The notes under the pieces are model-generated. The model was not told the origin of the DNA. It was given only the letters and a program-made list of their open reading frames with translations, and made no database searches. From the NCBI GenBank assembly GCA_964442745.1, contig CAYUAI010000067.1, positions 1 to 21,646 of the forward strand: 21,646 nucleotides of DNA, read 5' to 3'. Source of the DNA: CAYUAI01 sp964442745 (GTDB lineage: Bacteria > Pseudomonadota > Gammaproteobacteria > S012-40). Below, one piece after another: positions 7,964-15,973 of the stretch. A program made the position numbers and the translations under genes. How positions within the stretch are numbered: the stretch's first letter is position 1; every line of letters starts with the position of its first letter.

Positions 7964-8952
7964 TGCACTTAATAGAAATTAACCCAACCAATCATTTAGA
8001 CCCTTTTTTGAATCATCACTTGTATGCAGATTTTGACCCAGACAGCTTAATTCAGCAAGGCCCAGACACCCATTGGTTAGTCGTTGATAACAACGATCAT
8101 GCCTTGGCACGTTGCTCGCTGTGGTGGCAACAAGTCCCGGCTTATCCAGCCCAACAGCTCGGTATGATCGGACATTTCGCCGCAGAAAACAGCGCCGCCG
8201 CCCAACAGCTATTACAACAGGCCTGTCAACAGCTCAAGCAACAGGGTTGCTCCATGGCAGTCGGCCCGATGGATGGCAATACCTGGCGTCGTTATCGCTG
8301 GATCAGTCAACGTGGTAATGAGCCCTCTTTTTTTCTCGAACCGGATAATCCGGATAGCTATCCGTTCTATTTTCTAGAAAATGGCTTTGTCGTAATGGCT
8401 GAATATAGTTCTGCCTTAAACAGCGATTTAACTATTGAGAATGACCGCATCAAACAATTCCGCCAACATGCACAACAAAAAGGGATTCAATTTCGTCCGT
8501 TATCCATGGAAATATTCGAAGACGAATTACGACGGATTTATGAATTATCATTGGCGAGTTTTCAAGATAATTTCCTGTACACACCGATATCACAAACTGA
8601 TTTTTTTAGCTTATATACACGTATAAAACCTTATATACAACCCGAACTCACGTGGCTAGCCGAACAAAATGGCCAACTCCTTGGTTATTTATTTGGGCTG
8701 TCTGACCTGGCTCAAGCAGAACGGGGTCAAACCATCGACACCCTCATTATAAAAACAGTCGCCGTCAACCCAACGCAGCGCCGGGCAGGCTTAGGGGCTT
8801 TATTAGTCACTGAGATCCAACGGCATGCCCATGACTTAGGTTATCGTCGAGCAATTCATGCGCTAATGCACCACACCAATTATTCACGCCACATCAGCCA
8901 TCACTGCGCCTCTACCATGCGGAAATATGCACTATACCAACGACGATTATGA
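7960..8952 (+). CDS. Two-part GNAT-family N-acyltransferase
   Basis: A 330-residue soluble protein with GNAT character in its C-terminal half: TVAVNPTQRRAGLGALLVTE (266-285) is the acetyl-CoA pyrophosphate-binding loop (V-x-P-x-x-R-x-x-G-L-G), preceded by the strand pair TWLAEQNGQLLGYLFGL. The N-terminal half has its own conserved block, GPMDGNTWRRYRW (102-114) and FFLEPDNPDSYPFYFLENGF (124-143), as seen in tandem-GNAT proteins. These transfer an acetyl or acyl group from CoA to an amine or, less often, an alcohol. In this operon the primary amine left by the BtaA-like enzyme is an attractive but unproven acceptor. Both ends overlap neighbours by ATGA, indicating coupled translation. ATG 7963 is an equally possible start. 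Confidence 0.78.
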   Translation: MMHLIEINPTNHLDPFLNHHLYADFDPDSLIQQGPDTHWLVVDNNDHALARCSLWWQQVPAYPAQQLGMIGHFAAENSAAAQQLLQQACQQLKQQGCSMAVGPMDGNTWRRYRWISQRGNEPSFFLEPDNPDSYPFYFLENGFVVMAEYSSALNSDLTIENDRIKQFRQHAQQKGIQFRPLSMEIFEDELRRIYELSLASFQDNFLYTPISQTDFFSLYTRIKPYIQPELTWLAEQNGQLLGYLFGLSDLAQAERGQTIDTLIIKTVAVNPTQRRAGLGALLVTEIQRHAHDLGYRRAIHALMHHTNYSRHISHHCASTMRKYALYQRRL

Positions 8953-10538
8953 ATATCGCAGCCATTCTTCAACAACAAGTCATGCATCGCCCCAAGGCTA
9001 TCGCGATCATCGATTCTTACCGTAAACAAGAACGACGCTGTCAATTTTCCGAACTAGAGCAAGCCAGTGCCCAAGCCGCCCATTTGCTGCAACAAAGCGG
9101 ATTGCAAACGGGCGATACGATATTAGTCTTCCAACCCGTTTCCATGGAGCTTTATGTCGCCCTTATCGCGCTATTTCGCTTGGGATTGGTCGCCATGTTT
9201 GTTGATCCTTCGGCGGGCCGTCAACATATCGCACATTGTTGTCAACTCAGCCCACCTAAAGCGTTAATTGGTAGTACTAAGGCGCACCTATTAAGGCTAC
9301 TCAGTCCGGCATTACGCCGCATTCCCATCAAATACGTTATCGGTTACTCCGTGCCTGGCGCAATCAATTGGCGAAAAGCAAGCCGACTGACACCTCTTTC
9401 AACAATTGTGCACCGCGCCCCGAAAGACCCCGCCTTGATCACATTTACCAGCGGTAGCACCGGCCAACCTAAAGGGGCGGTACGGAGTCATGGATTTTTA
9501 ATCGCGCAACACCAGGCACTAGAGCAAAGCCTTTCCTTGCAAGCCGGAGAAATCGATTTAAGCACATTACCAATTTTTGTATTGGCTAATCTTGCCTCGG
9601 GTGTGACGAGTTTAATTCCCGATACTGACCTACGCCGACCCGCCATCATTGATGCCGCTTCCGTCATGCAACAAATCATTAAAATAAAACCCGAACGATG
9701 CGCCGCCTCTCCGGCCTTTTATGAGTGTCTTATCAACGATTGCACAACTAACAAGCAAACGCTCGCTAACTTTCGCCAAATATATACCGGTGGTGCGCCC
9801 GTCTTTCCTAAATTGCTGGCTCAACTGCAGCAATTGGCACCACAAGCCCAGGTGGTGGCGGTATACGGTTCCACCGAAGCAGAACCCATCGCCCATATTC
9901 GTTTTAGTGAAATGACGGAAGATGATCTGCAAGCCATGATCGGTGGCAAAGGTTTGCTCACAGGGCAGCCCGTGCCGCCCATTTCTTTAAAAATTATCCC
10001 CATCCAATGGGGTCAAACCCTCGGCCCTTTTACCACCAATGAATTTAATAACATCACGCTGGCTGGCGGTCAAATCGGGGAAATCGTGGTACACGGTGAT
10101 CACGTTCTGCACGGATATTTACACGAAAAAGGCAATGCAGAAACAAAATTTGATGTGGCCAATCAGCGCTGGCATCGTACCGGTGACGCAGGGTATTTAG
10201 ATGAAGATGGCCGACTCTGGCTACTGGGCCGCTGCGCTGCACGTATTGAAGACAGTCACGGTGTGTTATATCCATTTACTGTTGAATGTGCGGCGTATCA
10301 ACAAACAGGCGTCCACCGCGCCGCCATCATCGCCCATCATAATAAACGTCTGTTGGTTATCGAAGCTCAAAAAAATATCCAACCTGACATGAACATACTC
10401 AATAAAACATTGCTATGGGCCAAACTCGACGAAATACACCTCATGGATAAAATCCCCATGGACAAAAGGCATAATGCCAAAGTTGATTATCCGGCCTTGC
10501 AGTTAACATTAAACCGTACCATGAAAAAACGCGGTTAA
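8949..10538 (+). CDS. AMP-forming acyl ligase, OleC-like
   Basis: A 529-residue member of the acyl-CoA synthetase/adenylate-forming superfamily, which activates a carboxylate with ATP. The P-loop core ITFTSGSTGQPKGAV is at 164-178, followed by IYTGGAPVFPKLL, VYGSTEAEP, WHRTGDAGYLDEDGRLWLLG and, near the end, MDKRHNAKVDYPAL with the C-terminal catalytic Lys about 511. The blocks after the P-loop (GEIDLSTLPIFVLANLASG, then SLIPDTDLRRPAII) and the RHNAK ending resemble OleC, the beta-lactone synthetase of olefin biosynthesis. OleA, OleB and OleD are not present, so ordinary acyl activation or ligation is as likely. Last gene of the operon; no clear hairpin-plus-T-run terminator follows directly. 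Confidence 0.85.
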   Translation: MNIAAILQQQVMHRPKAIAIIDSYRKQERRCQFSELEQASAQAAHLLQQSGLQTGDTILVFQPVSMELYVALIALFRLGLVAMFVDPSAGRQHIAHCCQLSPPKALIGSTKAHLLRLLSPALRRIPIKYVIGYSVPGAINWRKASRLTPLSTIVHRAPKDPALITFTSGSTGQPKGAVRSHGFLIAQHQALEQSLSLQAGEIDLSTLPIFVLANLASGVTSLIPDTDLRRPAIIDAASVMQQIIKIKPERCAASPAFYECLINDCTTNKQTLANFRQIYTGGAPVFPKLLAQLQQLAPQAQVVAVYGSTEAEPIAHIRFSEMTEDDLQAMIGGKGLLTGQPVPPISLKIIPIQWGQTLGPFTTNEFNNITLAGGQIGEIVVHGDHVLHGYLHEKGNAETKFDVANQRWHRTGDAGYLDEDGRLWLLGRCAARIEDSHGVLYPFTVECAAYQQTGVHRAAIIAHHNKRLLVIEAQKNIQPDMNILNKTLLWAKLDEIHLMDKIPMDKRHNAKVDYPALQLTLNRTMKKRG

Positions 10539-10835
10539 ATTTGATTCAGGTTGGTTAATATTATTTTTCAGCCTTGTTAACAGCCGATGTTGTCACGGTT
10601 ATCTAAGCGACAGATAAAATAACCAGAGATTACAATAGAAAGTCATCGTGAAAAATTAACCGCAGATCCTTAAATGAGGCGAACAAGTTTCAGCCATACC
10701 ATTCGCCTATTAAGTAGACTGAAAAGATCACGTTCGATTTTCAATCGGCGCACTAAATTCATTGCTCATAGACGATAGTTGCTTAATTAAAAGTCGAAAC
10801 CTTAGAAATGGAAATTTAAACTAACCTCAGAGGAG
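10539..10835. other. Gene-free spacer after the operon
   Basis: No supportable ORF is seen here. The only structure noted is an imperfect hairpin at 10597-10624 (GGTTATCT ... AGATA ... ATAACC) without a T-run, so it is a weak terminator candidate at best. The large duplicated block starts immediately downstream. Confidence 0.5.
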
Positions 10836-11164
10836 AAAATCTGCATCTAAAAAATAGCAGACAGTCATATAAAATTATGTTACCTTGGCTTCTGCATGAT
10901 AAAAATCAACAGTATTCATACCACTTACACTGATCTTCTCGAAATCGAAATAATTTTTCATCAGGCCTAACAAAAAAACAAATATGGGGTTCACTGATGC
11001 AATGGCAGAAGAATTTTAAAAAATTTTCTGTTTGTTAGCTGGTGTTAAAAAAATACCGAACTGAAAAACTCATAGCAAAAACAAAAAATAGGCGGCGCTA
11101 ATAAAAACGCCAATGAACTTTCACTAAGCAAGACTTGGTGTATGGTATCAACACCCCTTTCCCT

Positions 11165-11234
11165 AAAGCACGAATACTATAATAAAGCCTTATATAGTAG
11201 ATTAAATTTATTTTTTACGCATGCAAGCATGGAT
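11165..11234 (+). repeat. 70-bp fully identical core of the repeat, copy A
   Basis: From AAAGCACGAATAC to GCAAGCATGGAT the two repeat copies are identical over 70 bp, whereas flanking parts have diverged. Inside lie an imperfect palindrome CTATAATAAAG/CTTATATAG (11177-11197) and a CATGC-AA-GCATG inverted repeat (11220-11231). The identity suggests selection on this core (protein binding or RNA structure) or local gene conversion. Confidence 0.9.
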
Positions 11235-11523
11235 GCAAAATTTTTCCTGACCCTGTACAATATATACACGACAACCTAAAAAAATATCATGTTGCTCTTG
11301 GATAAATAGACACTGAATTTAGAGAATTAACATCAATATTTTGATGACAAAAATAACTATCTTGATCGATAAATTGATGTAATTCGAACTTTAAATAAAG
11401 ATTAAACCATTAATTTTAAATTTTCTCTATGAACTAATTTCTCGCCCTTAAAAAATTATTTATATCCCAATACTGACAAACTAAGAGAAAAAACAACCCG
11501 AAAATTAAAGTAGACCTTGATAA

Positions 11524-11536
11524 TTTCACAGTGAAA
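11524..11536. promoter_or_regulatory. Operator-like palindrome TTTCACAGTGAAA, copy A
   Basis: A perfect 6-1-6 inverted repeat about 80 bp before the DoxX-like start codon. The same 13 bases occur at the matching place in copy B, before the di-haem gene. Candidate site for a dimeric regulator; the regulator is not identified. Confidence 0.4.
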
Positions 11537-11548
11537 GCACGCTTGATC

Positions 11549-11581
11549 GCAGACACAGACATGATGTCATTGGTAGAGTGA
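11549..11581 (+). pseudogene. Remnant of a second multicopper oxidase gene (last codons)
   Basis: The bases translate as ADTDMMSLVE followed by TGA. The intact oxidase downstream ends ADTGMMSFVEVWN (17579-17620). Across 11548-11579 the two match except for five substitutions: three synonymous (GCA/GCG, ACA/ACG, GAG/GAA) and two amino-acid changes (D/G, L/F). That pattern shows true gene ancestry. The fossil abuts repeat copy A exactly and ends 36 bp before the DoxX-like start, so the rest of the gene was lost by deletion. Confidence 0.8.
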
Positions 11582-11617
11582 TTAATAATTTTTCCATCGA
11601 TATATTATGGTAACGAG

Positions 11618-12682
11618 ATGAATGCATTAAATTTCTGTCGATGTCTAGCTCGTATGTTTATTTTTTCTGCATTAGCTGTTTATGCGTCTTCTACACAGGC
11701 GCATTTAAAATGGTTCGTCGATGACCCACAGCAACCGGTAGATTTATATGGCGATGTGGTATCCTATTCGCTGGCTTGGATCGGTATTGGTGTTGCACTG
11801 ATTTTAGTCGGCATTCTTATCGACAAGTTTATTCCTCAGATATCGGCGCTATGGCAACCGAAACGCATTGAAAAATACGCTACGTCAATTTTAGGCATGC
11901 TTGTAGGTGCTTCGCTAATTATTAGCGCACTAAATGGACATTTGTTCTCAATAAATATCAAGGATACCGGCACGCTACATACCACAATGTTGATGCTTGA
12001 GGGGTTCATCGGATTGAGTTTGATACTGGGACTGGCCGTCCGACAGGGATCAATCTTGCTAATAGGATTGTGGTTAGTCACCACGCAAACGGCCGGTCTG
12101 ATACTCACATTGGAAAATCTATGGATATTGGGTGTATCCATGTTCTTTTTGCTACGAGGCCAATCAGGGTTATGCTATTTCCGTGAAGACATTTTTTCAT
12201 CGTCAGACGTCGTGATCAGTCAGGCGCATGCGTTAACTTTTCTTCGGGTATTCATTGGCGCCAATTTGGTATTACTAGGTTTTAGCGAAAAAATTATGAT
12301 ACCTGAATTAGGTTTAGCATTTTTGCAGGAACACCCCTGGAATTTCATGAATCACCTGGGATTTTTCTGGTTCACTGACGAACTTTTTGTGTTCTCAGCC
12401 GGGGCGGTAGAAATTATCTTAGGTCTTTTTCTTATGGCAGGATGGACCGTCAGGTTAACAGCAGTGATATTAGCGGTATTTTTTCTCACCCCGCCGTTTT
12501 TTATGGGACCCGAGGAAATGATAGGTCACATTCCTCATATCTCTATCGTGGTCATGCTATTGTTATTTGGTCGGGGATACACATTTAGTTTTGCTCTTAT
12601 TCGGCTGGTTGACATCTTGAAAAATGTCAAAACATCACCGGCTGATCGCTTGCAGAACCACCGCAAGCGGATGGGAGATTAA
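11618..12682 (+). CDS. DoxX-like integral membrane protein with AHxKWF N-terminus
   Basis: A 354-residue protein with an N-terminal signal-like segment (FIFSALAVYASSTQA, then AHLKWFVDD) and about eight further hydrophobic segments. The second half matches the DoxX-type four-helix unit: TFLRVFIGANLVLLGFSEK, NFMNHLGFFWFTDELFVFSA, GAVEIILGLFLMAGWTVRL and GPEEMIGHIPHISIV. DoxX proteins are linked to quinone or respiratory redox chemistry, but the role of this subtype is unknown. If cleavage follows TQA, the mature protein starts with His, as do several copper proteins; this is inference. A multicopper oxidase remnant lies just upstream, so the gene once followed an oxidase gene. Start 11618 has only a weak ribosome site (GGTAACGAG). 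Confidence 0.75.
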   Translation: MNALNFCRCLARMFIFSALAVYASSTQAHLKWFVDDPQQPVDLYGDVVSYSLAWIGIGVALILVGILIDKFIPQISALWQPKRIEKYATSILGMLVGASLIISALNGHLFSINIKDTGTLHTTMLMLEGFIGLSLILGLAVRQGSILLIGLWLVTTQTAGLILTLENLWILGVSMFFLLRGQSGLCYFREDIFSSSDVVISQAHALTFLRVFIGANLVLLGFSEKIMIPELGLAFLQEHPWNFMNHLGFFWFTDELFVFSAGAVEIILGLFLMAGWTVRLTAVILAVFFLTPPFFMGPEEMIGHIPHISIVVMLLLFGRGYTFSFALIRLVDILKNVKTSPADRLQNHRKRMGD

Positions 12683-12706
12683 TCGATTGTTGCCCGATAA
12701 TCGATT
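12681..12706 (+). terminator. Likely intrinsic terminator of the DoxX-like gene
   Basis: Two AATCGATT arms (12681-12688 and 12699-12706) flank a 10-base loop and run into a short T tract (TTTTT including the stem end). It starts inside the stop codon. The stem is AT-rich, so strength is uncertain. Confidence 0.5.
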
Positions 12707-12709
12707 TTT

Positions 12710-13511
12710 CCTCTGCTCAGATGATTATAATTCGGTAGACTAAATTCGACTCTCCTCAACATTATGACAAACCACATAACTGTGGTTACCCTGTTGCTTT
12801 AACTTAGCGTTTTCCGATTTGCAGCGTTAATTGGCAATAGCGGCGACTCTAATCCGATTCCATGCCTACCGATAACATTGTCTCTGTCACATTAGGAATG
12901 GGCACGGGATAATGCAGAGAAATAAAATGAAATCGAATCGCTTCTGATAACGCTGGCCTTAGAAATGAGAGCGCAATAACCTGCCGATTTCGCCTCCCAT
13001 CTTCGCCCGTTCTTCCTTCACAAAAGCTCGAAATAGAACGACTATTCCCGCACTTTTTATTTATCAGAACGAACGAATACAAACCCCATCTGGACGCCAA
13101 ACAGGGAAGTTAGGCATGAGGTTGAAATTAAAGCGCCTAATATTGCACCGGATTTTTGCCCGTATTTTCCATGGCCACGTGGCCATGGAAAATACGGGCA
13201 AAAAGACCCGGCAGATGGGTATTTTAATAAATGCCTCATTCCTTATTATGTACCCATTCCTTCACTGTCATATCTGGGTTTAGCAAAGCATAAGGATTCA
13301 CCCTTGAGTCGGTGGACCTCGTCAGTTAAATTCTGGATTTTTTCCGATCATTTTTATTTGAAAATTGCTCAACGCCGTTAAGCCGCAAACTTACTTCTTC
13401 ACCTATCGACTCATCACGAACGTGCATCGAAATCTCAACAACTATTTTTGAGCATTGCATCATCGACAGCCGTTTTTTTTTAGCCAACGCTATGGGTTTT
13501 GAAGAGGACAC
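12710..13511. other. Gene-free region of unknown content
   Basis: About 0.8 kb between the DoxX-like gene and repeat copy B. Short minus-strand ORFs at 12849-13100, 13057-13239 and 13326-13511 show no recognised family, and I do not support them as genes. The stretch HVRDESIGEEVSLRLNGVEQ (minus strand, within 13326-13511) looks protein-like and could be a decayed gene. The notable feature is the long palindrome at 13153-13204. Confidence 0.5.
13153..13204. repeat. Perfect 52-bp palindrome (26-bp arms, no spacer)
   Basis: The arm TTTTTGCCCGTATTTTCC continues through ATGGCCAC to a CCAC|GTGG centre, and the second half is its exact reverse complement, ending AAAAA at 13204. With T5 on one side and A5 on the other it could act as a bidirectional terminator, a cruciform site, or two fused inverted ends of a lost element. 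Confidence 0.95.
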
Positions 13512-13840
13512 AAAATCTGTCTCTAAAAAATATCAGACAGTCATATAAAATTATGTTACCTTAGCTCCTACATAATAAAAATCAACAGTATTCATAACAC
13601 TTACATTGATCTTCTAAAAATCGAAATAATTTTTCATCGAGCCTAACAAAAAAACAAACAAGGGGTTCGCTGATGCAGCGGCCAAAGAATTTTAGAAATT
13701 TTTCTGCTTGTTATGTGATATTGAAAAAATACTGTGCTGAAAACCCATGACAAAAACAAAAAATAAGCGACGCTAATAAAATCGCCAATGAACTTTCACC
13801 AACCCAAACATTGGTGGATGGTATTAGTCACCCTTTCTCC

Positions 13841-13910
13841 AAAGCACGAATACTATAATAAAGCCTTATATAGTAGATTAAATTTATTTTTTACGCATGC
13901 AAGCATGGAT
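13841..13910 (+). repeat. 70-bp fully identical core of the repeat, copy B
   Basis: Identical base for base to 11165-11234, including the palindrome around CTATAATAAAG and the CATGC-AA-GCATG inverted repeat (13896-13907). Confidence 0.9.
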
Positions 13911-14172
13911 ATGAAATTCTTCCTATGGTGTACAACATATACACTACAACGCAGGAAAAATATCATGTTGCTCTTGGATAAATAGACGCTGAACTTGGAG
14001 AATTAGCATCAATATTTTGATAGATGAATTAATGTAATTCGAATTTTATAAAAATTAAACCATTAATTAAATTTTCCCTATGACTAATCCCTCACCCTTA
14101 AAAAAACATTCATACCCTAACACTGACAAACTAGGAGAGAAAACAACCCGAAAATAAAGTAGACCTTGATAA

Positions 14173-14185
14173 TTTCACAGTGAAA
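14173..14185. promoter_or_regulatory. Operator-like palindrome TTTCACAGTGAAA, copy B
   Basis: Same perfect 6-1-6 inverted repeat as at 11524-11536, here 56 bp before the di-haem start codon. Conservation in both leaders supports a shared regulator, but part of that conservation is simply due to duplication. Confidence 0.4.
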
Positions 14186-14241
14186 GCATGCTTGATCCCT
14201 CGAATAGAAATAAATAAATTACTTTTATTAGGAATACAACG

Positions 14242-15831
14242 ATGACAAAAACACACTCAAAAACAATAAAGGAAAAAAACAGACAGATGTACTTATCTGT
14301 ATTTCTGCTTCCCTTTATTGCTTACTCGACCGTCACGGAAGCGATTATTAACGATGAAGACGGTATTAATTTAGTCAGACAAATTACAGGCCCTGTCGCT
14401 AATCATTGTGACGATGCGGTTGCTACTGGAAATTTTTTAACCGTCTTCCTTTGCGGTGATGCATTTTTTGATATGCGTTTTAATGCGGCGGATGGTGGGG
14501 GTGGTAATGTCGGTGACGGCGGACGTTATACACGGGTTCCTCGGGCGGATCTCAATGGGCAGGGCGAGTGGGCAGATCATTTCCCGAAACGCGCCACTGG
14601 CCCCAATGCGGCGGGTTGTGTGACTTGTCACAACGATCCCGTTGGCACCGCTGCCGGACCCAATAGCTTAAATGTCATTCGTGATCCATTACACAGCGGG
14701 ATTCCGTCGATGTTTATTCAACGCAACACCCCTCACCTAATGGGTTCGGGAGCTCTCCAGCTTCTCGCTGAAGAAATGACCCAAAGTTTACACCGTATTC
14801 GTGATAACGCAACGAAAAAAGCCTGCAACAAGGGCCAACAAGTCTGGGTTAGCTTAAAAGCTAAAGGCGTTCAATTCGGAAAAATCGGTATCACACCGAC
14901 GCCACATCGCGGCAACTGCACAGGTTTTGTCGATTACTCAGATGTTCAGGGAATTGATCACGACCTCGTCGTCAAGCCCTTCTCATGGAAAGGTTCAGAT
15001 GTGTCATTGAGAAAATTTACCGTGGGTGCCTTCAACAATGAAATTGGCATGCAACCGATTGAAACAACGGGCGCGGGTGTGGACGGTGACAACGACGGTG
15101 TGATCGACGAAATATCCGTGGATGATGTCACCGCGATGGTCATCTATCTAGCCGGTCAGACTCGACCACATACTCAACTGGAACTCGATAAATTGCGCCG
15201 TGAACTGATTGCAGACGGTCAGTCCGATAAAGCGAAAAAACTGGGCTTACCCGTATTGACCAAAGCTGATAAAACCTCCATCAAACGCGGCAAGAAAATT
15301 TTTCGAAAGATCGGTTGTGTATCCTGCCACAAACCAAAAATGGTTCTTAAAGACCCTCTTTTTCAAGAGCCCAGCAGCAACCCTAATTTCAATGTTGATG
15401 CATTGAACGCAGGTTTAGACCCAGCCACCCCCGTCAGCTTCGATCTTACCAAAGATATGCCAGATAACCAAATCGACATCGACGGTGAAATCAAAAACCT
15501 AGCAAATTTAAAAACAAATAAAAAAGGTGAGGCGGTTGTCGAGCTATTTAGTGACTTAAAACGTCACGATATGGGACCCTGTCTGGCTGAAAACATTGAT
15601 GAAGTAGGGACCGGCGCCTCCGTATGGATGACCAAAGAATTATGGGGTATTGGAGCAACAGGTCAATACTTGCATGATGGAAGGGCGACAACAATCGAGG
15701 AAGCGATTCTAGAACATTGCGGAGAAGGAAATGATTCGCGCCGAGGATTTGGGGAGCTTACCCTGAATAAAAAGAAAGATCTTGTCAGATTCATTGAAAA
15801 CCTTGTCATTCTAAAGATAGCAGAAGAGTAA
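14242..15831 (+). CDS. Di-haem cytochrome c, DHOR/DUF1111 family (putative oxidoreductase)
   Basis: A 529-residue exported protein. A short basic N-terminus precedes a hydrophobic segment (17-29) and probable cleavage near VTEA (31-34). Two haem-c sites, CVTCH (126-130) and CVSCH (359-363), are present. Family blocks are DMRFNAADGGGGNVGDGGRY (77-96), TGPNAAGC, IQRNTPHLMGSGALQLLAEE (159-178), DGVIDEISVDDVTAMVIYLA (285-304), LFSDLKRHDMGPCLAE (435-450) and LHDGRATTIEEAI (477-489). These place it in the putative di-haem oxidoreductase/peroxidase group, periplasmic, with electron-transfer or peroxidase-like chemistry; the substrate is not known. AGGA lies 8 bases before ATG 14242. The oxidase gene follows after 142 bp, suggesting a shared role. 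Confidence 0.88.
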   Translation: MTKTHSKTIKEKNRQMYLSVFLLPFIAYSTVTEAIINDEDGINLVRQITGPVANHCDDAVATGNFLTVFLCGDAFFDMRFNAADGGGGNVGDGGRYTRVPRADLNGQGEWADHFPKRATGPNAAGCVTCHNDPVGTAAGPNSLNVIRDPLHSGIPSMFIQRNTPHLMGSGALQLLAEEMTQSLHRIRDNATKKACNKGQQVWVSLKAKGVQFGKIGITPTPHRGNCTGFVDYSDVQGIDHDLVVKPFSWKGSDVSLRKFTVGAFNNEIGMQPIETTGAGVDGDNDGVIDEISVDDVTAMVIYLAGQTRPHTQLELDKLRRELIADGQSDKAKKLGLPVLTKADKTSIKRGKKIFRKIGCVSCHKPKMVLKDPLFQEPSSNPNFNVDALNAGLDPATPVSFDLTKDMPDNQIDIDGEIKNLANLKTNKKGEAVVELFSDLKRHDMGPCLAENIDEVGTGASVWMTKELWGIGATGQYLHDGRATTIEEAILEHCGEGNDSRRGFGELTLNKKKDLVRFIENLVILKIAEE

Positions 15832-15845
15832 TGCTCGATTGAGCA
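15832..15845 (+). terminator. Small hairpin after the di-haem gene (weak)
   Basis: TGCTC-GATT-GAGCA directly follows the stop codon and is trailed by CTTGGTTTTA. The stem is only 5 bp, so it may attenuate or do nothing; read-through to the oxidase gene is plausible. Confidence 0.3.
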
Positions 15846-15973
15846 CTTGGTTTTATGAATAAATCGATTATCAAGCAAGATATTTTTAACCACAGCTAAC
15901 TAAATATATAGGAAAATTTTTGACTGATTAAAAATATAATTCCGACAAATCTTTAAATAAAGAGACTCACATT

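Larger units (their letters stand above)
10836..11548 (+). repeat. Large direct repeat, copy A (leader of the DoxX-like gene)
   Basis: About 0.7 kb of AT-rich non-coding DNA aligns nearly end to end with 13512-14197, with scattered substitutions and small indels. It begins at AAAATCTG and ends at CTTGATC in both copies. Reading frames are not conserved: the copy-B ORF starting ATGAACTTTCAC meets TAA at once in copy A. Downstream are an oxidase gene remnant and the DoxX-like gene. The block could be a long regulatory leader or an old degraded gene or element. Confidence 0.93.
13512..14197 (+). repeat. Large direct repeat, copy B (leader of the di-haem gene)
   Basis: Partner of 10836-11548, in the same orientation, ending 44 bp before the di-haem cytochrome start. 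A 65-codon ORF inside it (13788-13985) is not kept in copy A, so the block is treated as non-coding. Divergence is spread along the length, apart from the 70-bp core at 13841-13910. Confidence 0.93.

Noticed and set aside
13788..13985. 65-codon ORF inside repeat copy B
   Set aside because: The same start in copy A (ATGAACTTTCAC) is followed at once by TAA, and the copies differ by indels, so the frame is not under selection.
10836..14197. Insertion sequence or transposon pair flanking the DoxX-like gene
   Set aside because: No transposase frame, terminal inverted repeats or target-site duplications could be seen at the repeat ends; the oxidase fossil explains the duplication better.
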